Shown one piece after another: positions 44,621-56,700 of a DNA stretch of 64,000 nt. How positions within the stretch are numbered: position 1 is the stretch's first letter; each line of letters begins with the position of its first letter. A model generated the notes under the pieces. It did not search any database and was not told where the DNA came from. It was given only the letters and a program-made list of their open reading frames with translations. This DNA is from Ascochyta rabiei (lineage: Eukaryota; Ascomycota; Dothideomycetes; Pleosporales; Didymellaceae). The position numbers and the translations under genes were made by a program. The DNA is taken from NCBI RefSeq assembly GCF_004011695.2, contig NC_082417.1, forward strand, positions 1,364,001 through 1,428,000. The letters are read 5' to 3'.

Positions 44621-46230
44621 TGTTACGAACATGAATCCTAAGAAGGGAATCACTGGGTTTTGTTAATGGATATTACAAGGCGGTACAACGGCTAGTAAGG
44701 AGGCTATCACCCTGCAGGTAATAACAAGACAACTTACGTGTAAGCTGCTAGGGCTATAACAGGTAAAGCGTCCTATAAGACAAAGGCTAAGCAAGCTATA
44801 GGATTTATAGGACAAATAACTAGCGTCCTATAGGAATCCTATAGGATCCTATAAGACTTATAAGACTATAGGACTTTGTCCTATAAGACTGTAGGACATC
44901 TTAAGTATATAGTAAGCAGGAACATAACCTTTATAGTTTATGTTTAACCTTATTAATTAAGTTTGTCTTTAGAATCTTAACCTGCTCTTAAACTAGACAG
45001 TCTACTCTGTACTATTTATTGCACCCTATCTTCACAAGCTTTGCTTAGTTAATAACCCCAACCGATCCACCAGTGCTCATCCCTGAGAACTAATAGAATC
45101 AGTGCTTACGGTCTTTAACTAAAGTACGACTTTAACACTTACAACCCCAGTTACTATAGTCTTTAACTAGACAACTATCCCTTTAAGAACCCCTGCACGT
45201 GCTTATCCCTAAGACCTAATTAAACAATTACTTACCGACTTTGTCTAAAGTGTAAAACTTAACATTTTAAACACCCCTAAGATAAGTACTTTAGGATCTT
45301 GCGCTACCTCTAGCAGCACTTGCTCTAGTAATGCAGACATAGAGGTACCTGTTACAAACAACACTATAAACATAGCTAAACTAGACATCTACAATAGAGA
45401 ACGTAACAAGCTTAATAACTAGCTCCTCTAGTTTAACTTGTTCTTTAAATTCTAAGGAAGTAAGATCTCTAACAGTAAATGTGTTATACTAGCCCCCAGC
45501 TCCATGCACAGAAACGCTTTTAAATAGATTAAGCTATTTCTCTAAAAGGCTATATTAAATAAATGTCTAGACAATATCTCTAAATAGTTTAACAACTTTA
45601 ACAACTTTAAGCAAATAATTAAGCTAATCTTTAGAGTCTTAAACAAACCAGCTATTGTACGTTGTAACATCTAATATATTAAGTAATCCTAATCTACAGC
45701 TAAATATACTGCTAAGTTCTAGTAACTTACTACTAACACAAAATAGGATAATACTGCGTTAAAAACTATGTACAAGCAAGGATTGAAACTTAAGGTTAAG
45801 GAGGAACTAATACGCACCAGCGCTAGTACTAAGACTTTAAATAAACTTATTAATAAGTCTATATCTATTAAAGTTAAGCTCTACAACTTACAACTAGAAC
45901 TAAGAGAAGATCTGCAGGCACAGGTTGTAGATATTAGAAATAACTACCTGCCTCTACGTAACCTGTAGCGCAACAACCTAAAATAAGGACAATAAGAAGG
46001 ATAATACTACCCTTATACTAGTTAACGCATCTATAATAACATATAGAGTAGTTACTTTAGACTAGAGGCTATAGACCTCTTAAACCTTAATAAGGGACTG
46101 CTACTAGGACAATAGAATAAAAAGAAGGGTAGAGGAGGACACTACTCTAACAAACATAGCAGCAAGGACTGCTACAACTGTAGTAAGCCAGGCCACTTTG
46201 CAAGAGACTGTAAAATAAAGAATAAGGTTG
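44621..46230 (+). mobile_element. Gypsy-like element: 5' LTR (44621-45264) and gag
   Basis: The LTR starts TGTTACGAAC and ends AACTTAACA. Its second half matches the LTRs at 63337-63821 and, inverted, at 50393-50851. The gag region follows; a short surviving frame lies at 45768-45968, and the zinc knuckle CYNCSKPGHFARDC at about 46169-46210 fits CX2CX4HX4C. A LINE tail begins right after it, so pol is not seen. The frame is broken by TAG/TAA codons upstream and downstream of the short ORF. Confidence 0.7.
44760..44905 (+). repeat. CCTATAGGA/CCTATAAGAC degenerate repeat inside the LTR
   Basis: Many copies of a 9-10-bp unit (CCTATAGGA, CCTATAAGAC) in both orientations lie in this LTR and are absent from its relatives at 50393 and 63337. 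They account for much of its greater length (644 against 459 and 485 bp). Confidence 0.6.
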
Positions 46231-46232
46231 AT

Positions 46233-49200
46233 TAATTGATTAATTAATAAGTTTAACGTCCTGTGTAAGTCTAGGACTATATAAGACGAGAGCAGTTAAG
46301 CTACTCTAGTAATTTAACGAGCGTGTTTGTAAAAGGGGATAGTAAATATGTTTTCAAAGTCCTGTAGTGAGAGCCTATACTCTAAGAAGTTAAAAGAGGA
46401 TTTTAGGTGTCTGTTGTTTGTTGTAGGTACCACTTGCGTGTGCCTACTCTTGTCTCTAAAATAAAAGCTAGAGTAGCTAGAATTCCTTAGGTTGTGTGTA
46501 GTAGTAGTCTTATTAAAAGCCTTTGTCCTTGCAGGCTGTCTTACATTGTTTTCCTTAGATTCTGTACTCTCTATAGCTAAGTAGAAGGAGTTGTGTTGTT
46601 TGTACGTAGCTGCAGATACATCTGTTATTATCTACCTTCTATATATTGTGTAGGTATGCTTTGTTGTATCCATATCCTAGTTTTAGTTAGTAGTAGGCAC
46701 TAGCTACCTCTCTCTTAGTGTATTTTAGTAGTTTTATCTTATTTGTTAGTCCTAGCTAGTATTTTGTTGCGTAGGTGTCTATTTTCCTTAGGATTGCTTT
46801 AGCTGTGTAGGTGTCTAGTTTTTATTCCTACTTGTCTGTTATAATAGCTTTAACTTAAATTTCAGTTATAGCAATGCTTGTTAAGTTAGAGGTAGGCCTC
46901 TTTTTAGTTGCTTCTTTTGCTAGAGAGTCTGCTTTCTTGTTTCCTGCAATGTCCTGGTGTCTAGGGGCCCATTTGAGGCTGATTGTTGCTCCTTTGTCTT
47001 TAATAGTTTTAGCTGCCTTTATGCAGCAAATTTTCTAGGCCTGTCTAGGCTTGTTTAAAGGAGTTTTAAATCTTAGGATTGCTGCCTGGTTGTCTGCAAA
47101 GACTTAGATGTCCTGTGCTGCAGTAGCTATAGTAGCTGCAATTTTAAAGCCTCTTATTATACCTTCTAGTTCTCTATTATATACAATTTAGCCTTTACTA
47201 ATATTATAGATTATAATGTAGATTTCTTTAGGCTGTTGTTTGTAGTCTAGGACTGTAATTTCTACTCCTATACCTAGGCCTTTCTCTATAGAAGAAGCGT
47301 CTGTGTAGATAGCTAGTACATTACTTCCTACTTTTTATAGCATCTATGTTTTATGTGCTTTTACTTCTTCTTCTTTTAGTAGTCTTAAGATTTCCGTCTA
47401 GTATGCTATAGCCTTGTTCTAGGGGCAGAAGTAGTAGTCTTTTAGTTTTTCTTCTCTTATGCTAGGCATAGCTTTCTCTATAGAATGTGTTATTTGCATA
47501 AGCTATATAGGAGGTCCTATTCTTAGCCTAGTATAGTTAACCTCTCTTTGCTCTGTGCTAGAGTCTAGGTCTGTGTTTTGTAGGGTGGACTTTAGCTGTG
47601 TTGTAGCAGTATAGATAGGGTAGTTCTTTAGTAGCTTTTAAGCTCTAAAGGCGCACTTTCTTATTACAGAGTTTAGCCTTATAGTAGGAGGGGCTAGTAC
47701 TGCCTCTACCTCTTAGGGTATAATAGGTAAGGTTTAGAAGGTGCCTTAGATTTTCCTAAGTGCTAGGTTCTGCAGTCCTTGTAGTTGTTTTGCTATTCTA
47801 GCTTTTTACTTCTAGAAGACCTAGCATCTGTAGTCTGCTATGCTAGTAACACAGGCTAGGTATATTTGTTTAAGGGCAGTAGGTGTAAGGCCTTTGCTGC
47901 TGTTTGCTAGTCTGCACATTCTGTAGAAGGAGTTTCTTGCCTAGCTAATCCTTATAGCCGCGTGCTCTTTAAACAAGAGCCTGTTGTTAAAGTAGATTCC
48001 TAGCTACTTAACAGTCTTTTTTAGAGTTATTATAGACATGTCTGGTAGGGTAAGGGTATAGTTTTCTGCTTTTTAGCTTGTAGTAAAGTGGATATGTTTA
48101 GTTTTTAGCGCATTAAACTAAATTGCACAGCTAGATCCTTTTTTAAATACGCTTGCTATATCTCTTTCTAGTAGACAGATGTTTTTTTTTAGGCTAGTAG
48201 ACAATACTGTAATAGCTAGGTTGTCTAGGTTAGATAGCAAGTAGTTTGTAATTAACTAGAATAGGGGTCTAATATATATCAGGAACAGAATAGGTAAGAC
48301 AGGGCTTCCTTATAGGATTTCAGCGTTTATATTACTAAATTCTTCTATTTCTCTATAGAAGGACAGTTATAGTTAGCGTCTAGAGAGAAATAATTAAATC
48401 TAGGCTATTAGGCTGTATGGTAGCTTTAGTTGTTGCAGAATAGTAAGTAGTTAGCCTAGTAAGAAATAGTTAAAGTCTCCTTTAATGTCTAGGAAAACTA
48501 TAGTTATTGTGTGCTTTAGTTTCCTCTGTTTTTACACTTAGTTTAGTAGCAGTATAGAAGCGTCTATAGCTTATTTTTGTACTCTTCTACCTAGTTATAA
48601 AGGGTGTAGTAGTGTAGTTGTTTCTGCTAGTATGCTAAGCCGTTTGGCTACTAGTCTTTCTACTACCTTGCCTAGGCAGCTTAGAAGGGCAATTACCCTG
48701 TAGGCTTTAGGGGCTAAGTAGTCTAGTTTGTTTAGCTTTTTTAAGATAACTCCTGTTACTCTTTTCTAGATTTAAGGATAGTACCTATAGTTAAATAAAG
48801 TAGAGAACCTATAGAAGAATATGTCTGTTTCTGCTTTATATACTGTAGTAATAATCTCCTAGTATATAGCATCTAGTCCTAGGGAGCTACTTTAGATTTG
48901 TGAGGAGCAGGCGTGTTCTAGCTCTTCTTTAGTAAGAGGTGGCTATTTCCAGCTACCTTCCTAGTAGGTGCTCCACTCTATCGGTTAAGAGGTAGGTAGG
49001 CTAGGGAAGAGAGTATCTCTTAGTGCTAAGCATTTACCTTAAAAGAAGTTCTCGATTCCCCTAGGGCCTTATATAGCAGGTATGCTTTAGTTACCTACAG
49101 TTCTAGTATAAGACATTACTTTAAAGATTAGTTTTATGTCCTCTTTTTCTAGGAATTAATTCTAATAGTTGCGCTTTGCTGCTTTTACTACTTGTAGGTA

Positions 49201-51854
49201 GCTGTTTCTAGTAATTAGGTAGTCCCTTTTCTATATGTAGGTGTTTGTAGGGCTAGTTACTAGTTCTCTCTGTACGTAGCGTTGTTTGCTAAGCATGTTT
49301 GTCCTAAGTAATTTTAGGTCTAGGTTCTACTAAGGCTTACTTCTAGCACTAGTAGAGCTTTGTAGGATTGTAGCTTTAGCTGCATTTGTTATTGCTGTAG
49401 TAAGCTCCTTCCCTATTGGTTCTAGCTGCTCCTCTGGATCTCTGTCCTCTCCTTGGATAAGAAGTAGGGATTTGCTAGTAGAGTGGCTTAGACAGGTAGT
49501 ATTAAGAGCAGGGCTTTTTGCTATCTCCTTCGCTAGCTCCTTCTAAAATAGGTCCTAGTCTGCCTTCTTTGTGTTAGACCTAGAAGTAGGGTTGTTTAGG
49601 AGCTGTGTTCTAGGCGTTGTAATTATAAACAGGATGCCTAAGTAGTCTAAGCCTATACCTGCTAGGGTTTGCTATTCTTCTATCTGGTTTGCTAGCCTGT
49701 GCGTAGTAAAGGTAAGGTCTAGAACACTTCCCCTACTTATGTTTAGCCTGTAGAAGGTGCCTGTTCTAGGGTTGTTTAATAGCTCTAAGTTTTATTCTTC
49801 TATTAAGGCAACTAAACTACTAGCTTTTAGTGTTATAGTAGTTATAGTAGGGTCCTACTAAGGGGAATAGGTGTTAAAGTCGCATAGTAGGATTAAGGAT
49901 AGAAGAGTACAGCTATTTAGGAGCTTTCTCTCTACTGTTGTTGTTCCTTATGCGTTTGTTTAGTTATAGATATTGTAGATTGCAAAGTTTGTCCTAGACT
50001 GCTAGACTGTAATAGCTAGGAAGTCTAGGTCTAGGTTTGTATCGGCTGCTAGGGTAACCTGTGCTGTTGTTAAGCGTAGGACGTAGGCTAGAACGCATGG
50101 CCTTATGCTGTAGTCCTGTAGTAGGGGTAGGATTTGTGTAAAGGAAGGGTGGTTTATAGAGCGTGTGTCTAAGTAGTCTAAAGGTGGTTGTTAAGTAGGG
50201 GTGAGCTACAGTTCTTGTACTAAGACAAGGTCTATAGCTAGTTCTACTGCTAGTTACAAGGCGCTCTCTGTAGCTTGTGTGCTCTTGTTTAGATTTACTT
50301 GTAGAGTCCTTAGGTTGTCTAGTATTCTAGGTGTGTTTATGCGTTTATTATAGCCCTATAGGCTGCACATTATGTGCTATCTAGTATATATGTGTTAAAG
50401 TTGTACTTTAGTTAAAGACTGTAAGCACTAATTCTATTAGTTCTTAGGGATAAGTACAGTTACTAGATTAGTAAGGGTTATTAACTAAGTAAAGCTTGTA
50501 AAGATAGGGTGTAATAAATAGTACAGAGTAGACTGTCTAGTTTAAGCGCAGGTTAAGATTCTAAAGACAAACTTAATTAATAAGGTTAAACACAAAATAT
50601 AAGGGTTGTGTTTCTACTACCTTATATACTAAGGAGATACAGTGCTTATTAATAAGCAACTAGAGTTAGTCTAATAAAATGTATAAGGGTGCTTGTTAAT
50701 AAGTATATTGTACCATGCTTGTTAAATAGCAATTACGTAATATCCTAATCTGTTCTGTCCTTCTCTACTGTTCGTTCCTTCAGGGCGGAGTTAGGGGTCT
50801 TAGTTGGCTGGTACTTATGTTTGCGTCGTGCCCTGGCACAGGATCGTAACAATATACTTCTTTATAGTTTATACACTTAGGTATAGTATGTACGCAGGCT
50901 TTACCTATAGTACTACACATATTACACTTATACAGTGTTGTAGGGTGTTTATTTGCACATATTTTACATGGAGTGCTATTAAGGCACCTGTTCTCTGTGT
51001 GTCTAAATTGCTGGCATTTTTAGCATTGTGTAGTAGAAGGTGTAGTAATAAACTTTTCTACTCTTATGCTAGCTTCTACTAGGTATAGTCTATTCTGTGT
51101 AGCTTATTATACTTCTTTTTCTGTTGCAAACGCTATACAGACAGATCCTAGTTGTTGCTTTTGTCTTCTTTTGTAGCTTGTAAGCCAGAATAGGTTTTCT
51201 ACTATAGTTAGGCCCTTATTAAAGGTAGTTATTTCTGACTTAAGCACCTCTAGGTCCTGGTTTAGTTCTAGATATGTAGGGATGTTGTGTAGTATTACTT
51301 TGTGCCATAGTTCTATTAGAAGGGCTTCCTTGTAGGTAGTAACTAATTACCAGATTACTTAGTTTTTACGCAGGTACTTTGCTGTAAAGGAGGGTGTAGT
51401 AGTAAGAATAATATTGTTCCTTCTGCTTAGGATAGCAAAAGCGATTATAGGGAGACTTACTCCTTTATCTGTAAAGGCCTTATTAAAAGCGTTACGCATT
51501 TTAAGGGGAGTAAAAGAGGGTAGTTCTTATTCTTGTGTAAGAACTAGTTAGTGTATACTTAGGGAGTTCTTTACAATAGTAGGTTGCTTCTTTTTTGTAA
51601 CTATTTGCCACTCTGTGTTCTTAGGGAGGTTAGCTGAAGCTGCGGATGCGTATGAAGTAGGGTAGGTAGAAGGTTAAATAGTAGGAGTCTTAGTAGCTAG
51701 AATATGTTTTTAAAGGAGTTTTGCTCCTGTTTTACTTAACTTTAACACTGTTTTAAGATTTAATACTTAAGACGCTAGGATAAGGGCCCTTGTTTGTTTA
51801 TCCTGTTGTTTTCTGTGTAGTCCCTAAAGATTTCAAGAAGGTCTAGGAGGTTTA
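46233..51854 (-). mobile_element. Near full-length Tad-like LINE (minus strand), RIP-degraded, split by a solo LTR
   Basis: Its 3' end is the ATTAATTGATTAATTAAT tail at 46233, followed going upstream by the shared 3' UTR, an RNase H domain (near 46900-47000), reverse transcriptase (about 47900-49000) and an endonuclease-like region (about 49600-50300). The 5' ORF1 (50852-51600) encodes CCHC-type knuckles on the minus strand. Matching positions exist in the plus-strand copy at 59420-63336. A solo LTR (50393-50851) interrupts it between ORF1 and the endonuclease. No intact frame remains. Confidence 0.7.
50393..50851 (-). mobile_element. Solo gypsy-like LTR inserted in the LINE
   Basis: 459 bp, starting TGTTAAAG and ending CGTAACA on the plus strand, and reverse-complementary to 63337-63821. 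It is flanked by ATATG (50388-50392) and ATATA (50852-50856), a 5-bp target duplication differing by one G/A. The plus-strand LINE copy at the matching point has no insertion (AAGAAGTACATATAG near 61086). Confidence 0.8.
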
Positions 51855-53717
51855 ACGTACTCCACGGGTGAGCGGATCAAACGGGTAAGCGGATTACTCT
51901 GCCAAGACCACACCAAACCTCCACCTTACCACGCAATGCCTCAACAACAACATTAATCTACGCCCTTAAGAGAAGCTGCAATACAGCTTGCGCTCTAGGC
52001 AATTAAACAAGACGCAACGCTTACCCTGTAACGCGCTGCAGCTATATATAACGCGCCTTACAGCACACTACACGCTTAATACACAGGACAACCTGCACAA
52101 GCTGATTGTACGCTAGTTCAACAGATTATAGACTAGACTAAGGAGGACGTAATTGCTGAGTACATCCTTAAGCTAGATGTACAAGGATTTGCCCCTTAGC
52201 TGGCTGCTATAGCTAATATAGCTAATTCTTTGCGTGCTAAGCGCAATATAGGCCATGTTGGCATAAACTAGCCTAACACATTTATTAAGCGCCGCCCTAA
52301 CCTTAAAGTAAGGTTTAATTGCAAGTATAACTACAAGAAAGCCCTCTATAAGGATCTAGAGATTATTAGGGGCTAGTTTAGGCTTGTAGCGAATGTTAAA
52401 GCTAAGTATAGCATCTAGGACAATAACACATACAACTTTAATAAGACAGGCTTTATAATAGGCCAGATATTAACAGGAGCAGTTGTTACAGGCTTAGAGC
52501 GTTAAGGACAGCTAAAGGCAGTGTAGCAGGGTAACTGTAAGTGGATAACAGTTATACAGGGCATTAATGGCACAGGGTAGGCTATTCTACCCTTTATTAT
52601 CTTTAAAGGCCGCAACTACCTCTCTGCCTGGTACAAAGAAGACAATCTGCCCTATAATTGGGTTATTAGAGTCTCTAAGAACAGATGGACTACTCACAAG
52701 CTTAGTCTAGACTGGTTAAAGCACTTTAATGCCTATATAAAGACGCGCACCTAAGGAGTGTACTAGATGCTCCTTATTAACAGCTATAAGAGCTACAACT
52801 CCCTTAACTTCTAACAATACTGTAAGGAAGTAAACATTATTACACTATATATGCCTCTACACTTATTACACCTCTTATAACTACTTAATGTAGGTTATTT
52901 TGCCCCTCTAAAGAAGGCGTATAGGTGCTAAGCTAAGAATCTTATATACAACTACATTACTTATATTACTAAAACTAAGTTCCTACCATGCTTTATAGGC
53001 GCCTACAAGGAGACGTTTACTTCTAGCAACATCTAAGAAGGCTTCTAAGGCGCTGGATTGGTCCCCTTTAACCCAGAACGGGTTATAATAGGTCTTAATG
53101 TCCGCCTACGTACCCTACCGCTACCTCCTGTAGAAGATGCTCCCTAGCAGTCCCAAACCCCAAGTAATACCCTGCAATTAGGGTCGCAATTAACGCTGGT
53201 TCGAGAGAGGATTCAAAGGCATGCAAGCAGCTTACTAACTTTAATAGTTAAGGCCTTTAAAAAGCTTGCTAAAGGCGCAGCTATAGTAGCGCACAAGCTA
53301 GTGTTGGCTTAAAGGGAGATTACTAGGCTTTAAGCAGCAAATAAGGCTGCTATGCGACGTAGATCGCATAAAAGAAAGCGGTTGCAGCAGGAGGGAGTCC
53401 TAACAGCTAAGGAAGACCTTTAATTAACTACTCTAACTAAGTTTAGGGCGCGTAGTAATAGTAAGAAGGCAAGGAAGCAAGTATGTGTTAAAGGAGGTAA
53501 GGCAACCTAAAGACGCTGTAAAAAGTGCTACAATATAGGGCATAACTCGCGCACGTGTAAAAAGCCTAAAGAAGGTGTTACTAAATAATATTATATACTG
53601 TACTACTATAAACAATGCTAATATGGGCCAATGTAAGCCATAATAGGGTAGAATGTTGGTGTGGTCTTGGTAGAGTGGCCCACTCGCCTGTGTAGCCGAC
53701 TTACCCGTTGAATACGT
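51855..53717 (+). mobile_element. pogo/Fot-type DNA transposon, transposase inactivated by RIP
   Basis: 1863 bp with TA at each side (51853-51854, 53718-53719) and imperfect inverted ends (ACGTACTCCACGGGTGAGCGG against ACGTATTCAACGGGTAAGTCGG). The plus strand translates, through about twenty stops, into a pogo-family transposase. It starts near 51936 (MPQQQ), with an N-terminal DNA-binding part, the first DDE-site region YNFNKTGFIIG, the LLINSYKSYNSLNF block (usual DGHxSH) and MPLHLLHLL leading to LLNVGYFAPLKKAY. A CCHC-like CKKCYNIGHNSRTC tail follows at about 53520-53570. It is non-functional as it stands. Confidence 0.82.
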
Positions 53718-53719
53718 TA

Positions 53720-56700
53720 AAGGTGATTAATTAATAATTATCTGTCTTAATGGCTAATTTTATATGTGTGTGCCGCTAGCCCCTAAGTTAGCTAAGGTTA
53801 ACCCTAACTTGGTTTGGCAAGGTCAGTTATCTAACACACCCCCTCAGCTTTAAGGCTCTATGAAAGCTTAACACATTTGGCTCTTATTGTACCTCTAGGT
53901 TAGCAAGCTTTTAGTTAAGTATTTCTATCTAGGTGTTAGGTAGCTTTCTTTGTTTAGTATGTTTCTCTAGTCCTAGCTACCTTAGAAAGGTTAACTACTT
54001 GCTTATAGGCAGAGCCTTTGTAAGTCTATTAGCTAATATCTTAGTAGATAGAACATAGGTTACTATTATAGTGCCTTTGTTTACCTCTTATTGTAGCTAG
54101 TAGCTATAAATGTCTATATGTTATAGTTTAGTTTATAGTTTAGAGACTTTCTTATTAATTAATTAGATAGTCTAGGTATTATTACATTAAATAGTAATTG
54201 TTAATTATAAGAGGTTTATGCTAAGTTCTGAAAATAGTTATAAGATAAGGATAGCTTCCTTAGCTACCTGTGCTACGGCAAGTAGCTCTGCTTTAGTTAT
54301 TAATATAGTAACTATGTCTTGTTTATTAGCTTTCTAGGTAATAAGTCCTCTGTATAGTTTAATAGTATATCCTTAGAAGCTCTTCTTGTTAAGAGTATTA
54401 TTAGCAAACAATGCATTACTAGCAACTACTAGGCGCTTACTACCTCTAAAGGTAGGAGATAGGTCTTATGTTCCTTGTAGGTACAATAGTACTTAATCTA
54501 CTGCGTTATAGTGCTGCTGTCTAGGGTTAGTTAGAAACTATACTAGCCTAGATGTAGCAAAGGTAATATTAGGCCTAGTAGTAACTGCAGTAAAGAGGAG
54601 AGATCTAATCTTTCTCTAGTATTTGTTAATTTCTAATGCTGCAGCTTCCCCTTTATTTAGTAGAAGGTTAATACTTAATATTAGTGTGTTATATTGTATG
54701 TCTGTATTATCTGCTAGGGAGCTAATTTTGTTAATGCATAACGCCTATAAGAGAAGGATCCTTAGGTTATCTTAGTCTTAGGTTATCTCTACTTCTAGGA
54801 ACTATTACAGATTGTTTCCCCCTGTAACAGAGTATTTATTAGTAATATAGCTAAGGGCCTTATCTGCCTTATGTTTTCTAGTTAGGTAATAAGCTATAAT
54901 AATATCGTCTATATAGAAGAAGATAGTAACTCTATTCTTAAGTAAGCAGCAGGGTTTATAGGGAACAACTGCAAATCTATAGCTTATTAGAGTAGATGTA
55001 AATTCCTTCTGCTAGAGGAGTAGAGAGATTCTTAGTCTATATAGTGCCTTATGTAGCTATAGGACTATACCTAGTTTCTAATGCCTATATAGCATCCTTA
55101 TATAGACCTCTCTGTTAATTAATATATAAATAAAGGCGTTTATAACATTAAACTACTTAAGTTCTAGGTTATGTGCTGCTGAAAATGCTATAAGTATTCT
55201 AACGGACCTGCTAGCTAGTATTACTGCGTAGGTATCTTTAGAAGTAATGTTTTATTGCTAGTTACCTTAGACTACTAGTTACGCCTTATATTTAAGTAGG
55301 TAGTAGTTCTTATTAAGCTTGTACGTGTATACCTACATACAGTTAAGTACCTAGTGTCCTACTACCTTAGTCTTTATTAGGGGTACTTTAGACTATAACT
55401 TTATAGTCTAATAGCTGCTAAGATGTTCTTACTTAGCTTCTTTAAACTATTAGTAAAGTAGGTGGTCCTCTAGGTTTAATTGTGCTGTTAGCTCTAGTAG
55501 AAGTTAGCTTTAATAAGGCTTAAGCCCTTTTATTAGCATTTATTTTAACCTAGCCTTATTAATATTGTTGCCCTAGTATATGCCTATGCATCTGCCTTAT
55601 ATGCTAGCTATAAATACAGCTTTCTATAGGATAGTTTGTAAAGTTCCTTAAGATTACGCTAGCGTTAATTCTAACTAATTAGTAGTTAACTAGTGCTACC
55701 TGCTAACTCCTGATTAGCTGTTACCTCTTGCTAACTAGGATAATAATAATATGTTTATTAACAACGCAACTAGTGGCAGAGTTAGAGGAGGAGTTAGATA
55801 TATATGTCTAGCTTTCTGTCTATTATTATATCCTAGTTAATCCTCTGTAGTATTTAAGTATATAATAGTGTTATCCTTATAGAATAACTAGATTTTAGCC
55901 TTATTTTAGGGTAGGGGCAGAAGCTCAACGCTTCTTATCTATGTTACTATCTCTTTAAGAGTGCTGTGCATAAGGTTGTCTATTAGGTCCTAAGTCTAGC
56001 TACTAAAGACAGTATCCTTATTAAAGATTACATCTCTTATGCTAATAACTTTTGCTAAGGTTAGAATCTATATCTAATATATATTTAAAGATTAGTATCT
56101 TACTAGGTATCCTACCTATGCTCTTAGGTCTAGTTACTAGAGTTGTAATTTTCCTTAAAAGGTGTTACTTATAAGAGTAAAGGCTTTACATCTATATAGT
56201 TTTAGATGTGCCTAGTTTAGTTTCCTACTTTATATATTTAGGCTAGCTAGTTAAGCTGTATAGGTAAAGAATATATTATAGGGTGTTTTCTAGTTATGTA
56301 ATAACCTTAGTGTTTAGTTGTATAGGTATACTGCTGCCCTTATAATCTCTAGCTACATTTCCTATAGTAGGTTTGCGTCTAATCTTATAGTGCGTGCCTT
56401 ATCTTTTATTACACCCCCTAAGCATTTAGCACCTCTGTTCTGTGCTTAGGTGTCTAGTGTAGAAGGCTTAAGCCTAATTCATTGTGCAGCGCACTATCTT
56501 AATACTTCTAGTTTTATTATAGTAATTTTACTATTACAATTAATTACCTTAACCTAGATTTTGTATTATTTTAACAGGAATTATGTAAGAGTGTCTAGGA
56601 AGTAGATAATTGTCTTTCCTAGTTAGTTATCTTTAAAATAGAAGTCCTAGAGGAAGCCAGATTGCCTGTTAACAGCAAGCAATTAGCTCTTTTCCTTAGT

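Noticed and set aside
45768..45968. 66-codon frame as an independent gene
   Set aside because: It is a surviving fragment of the gypsy-like gag between RIP-made stops.
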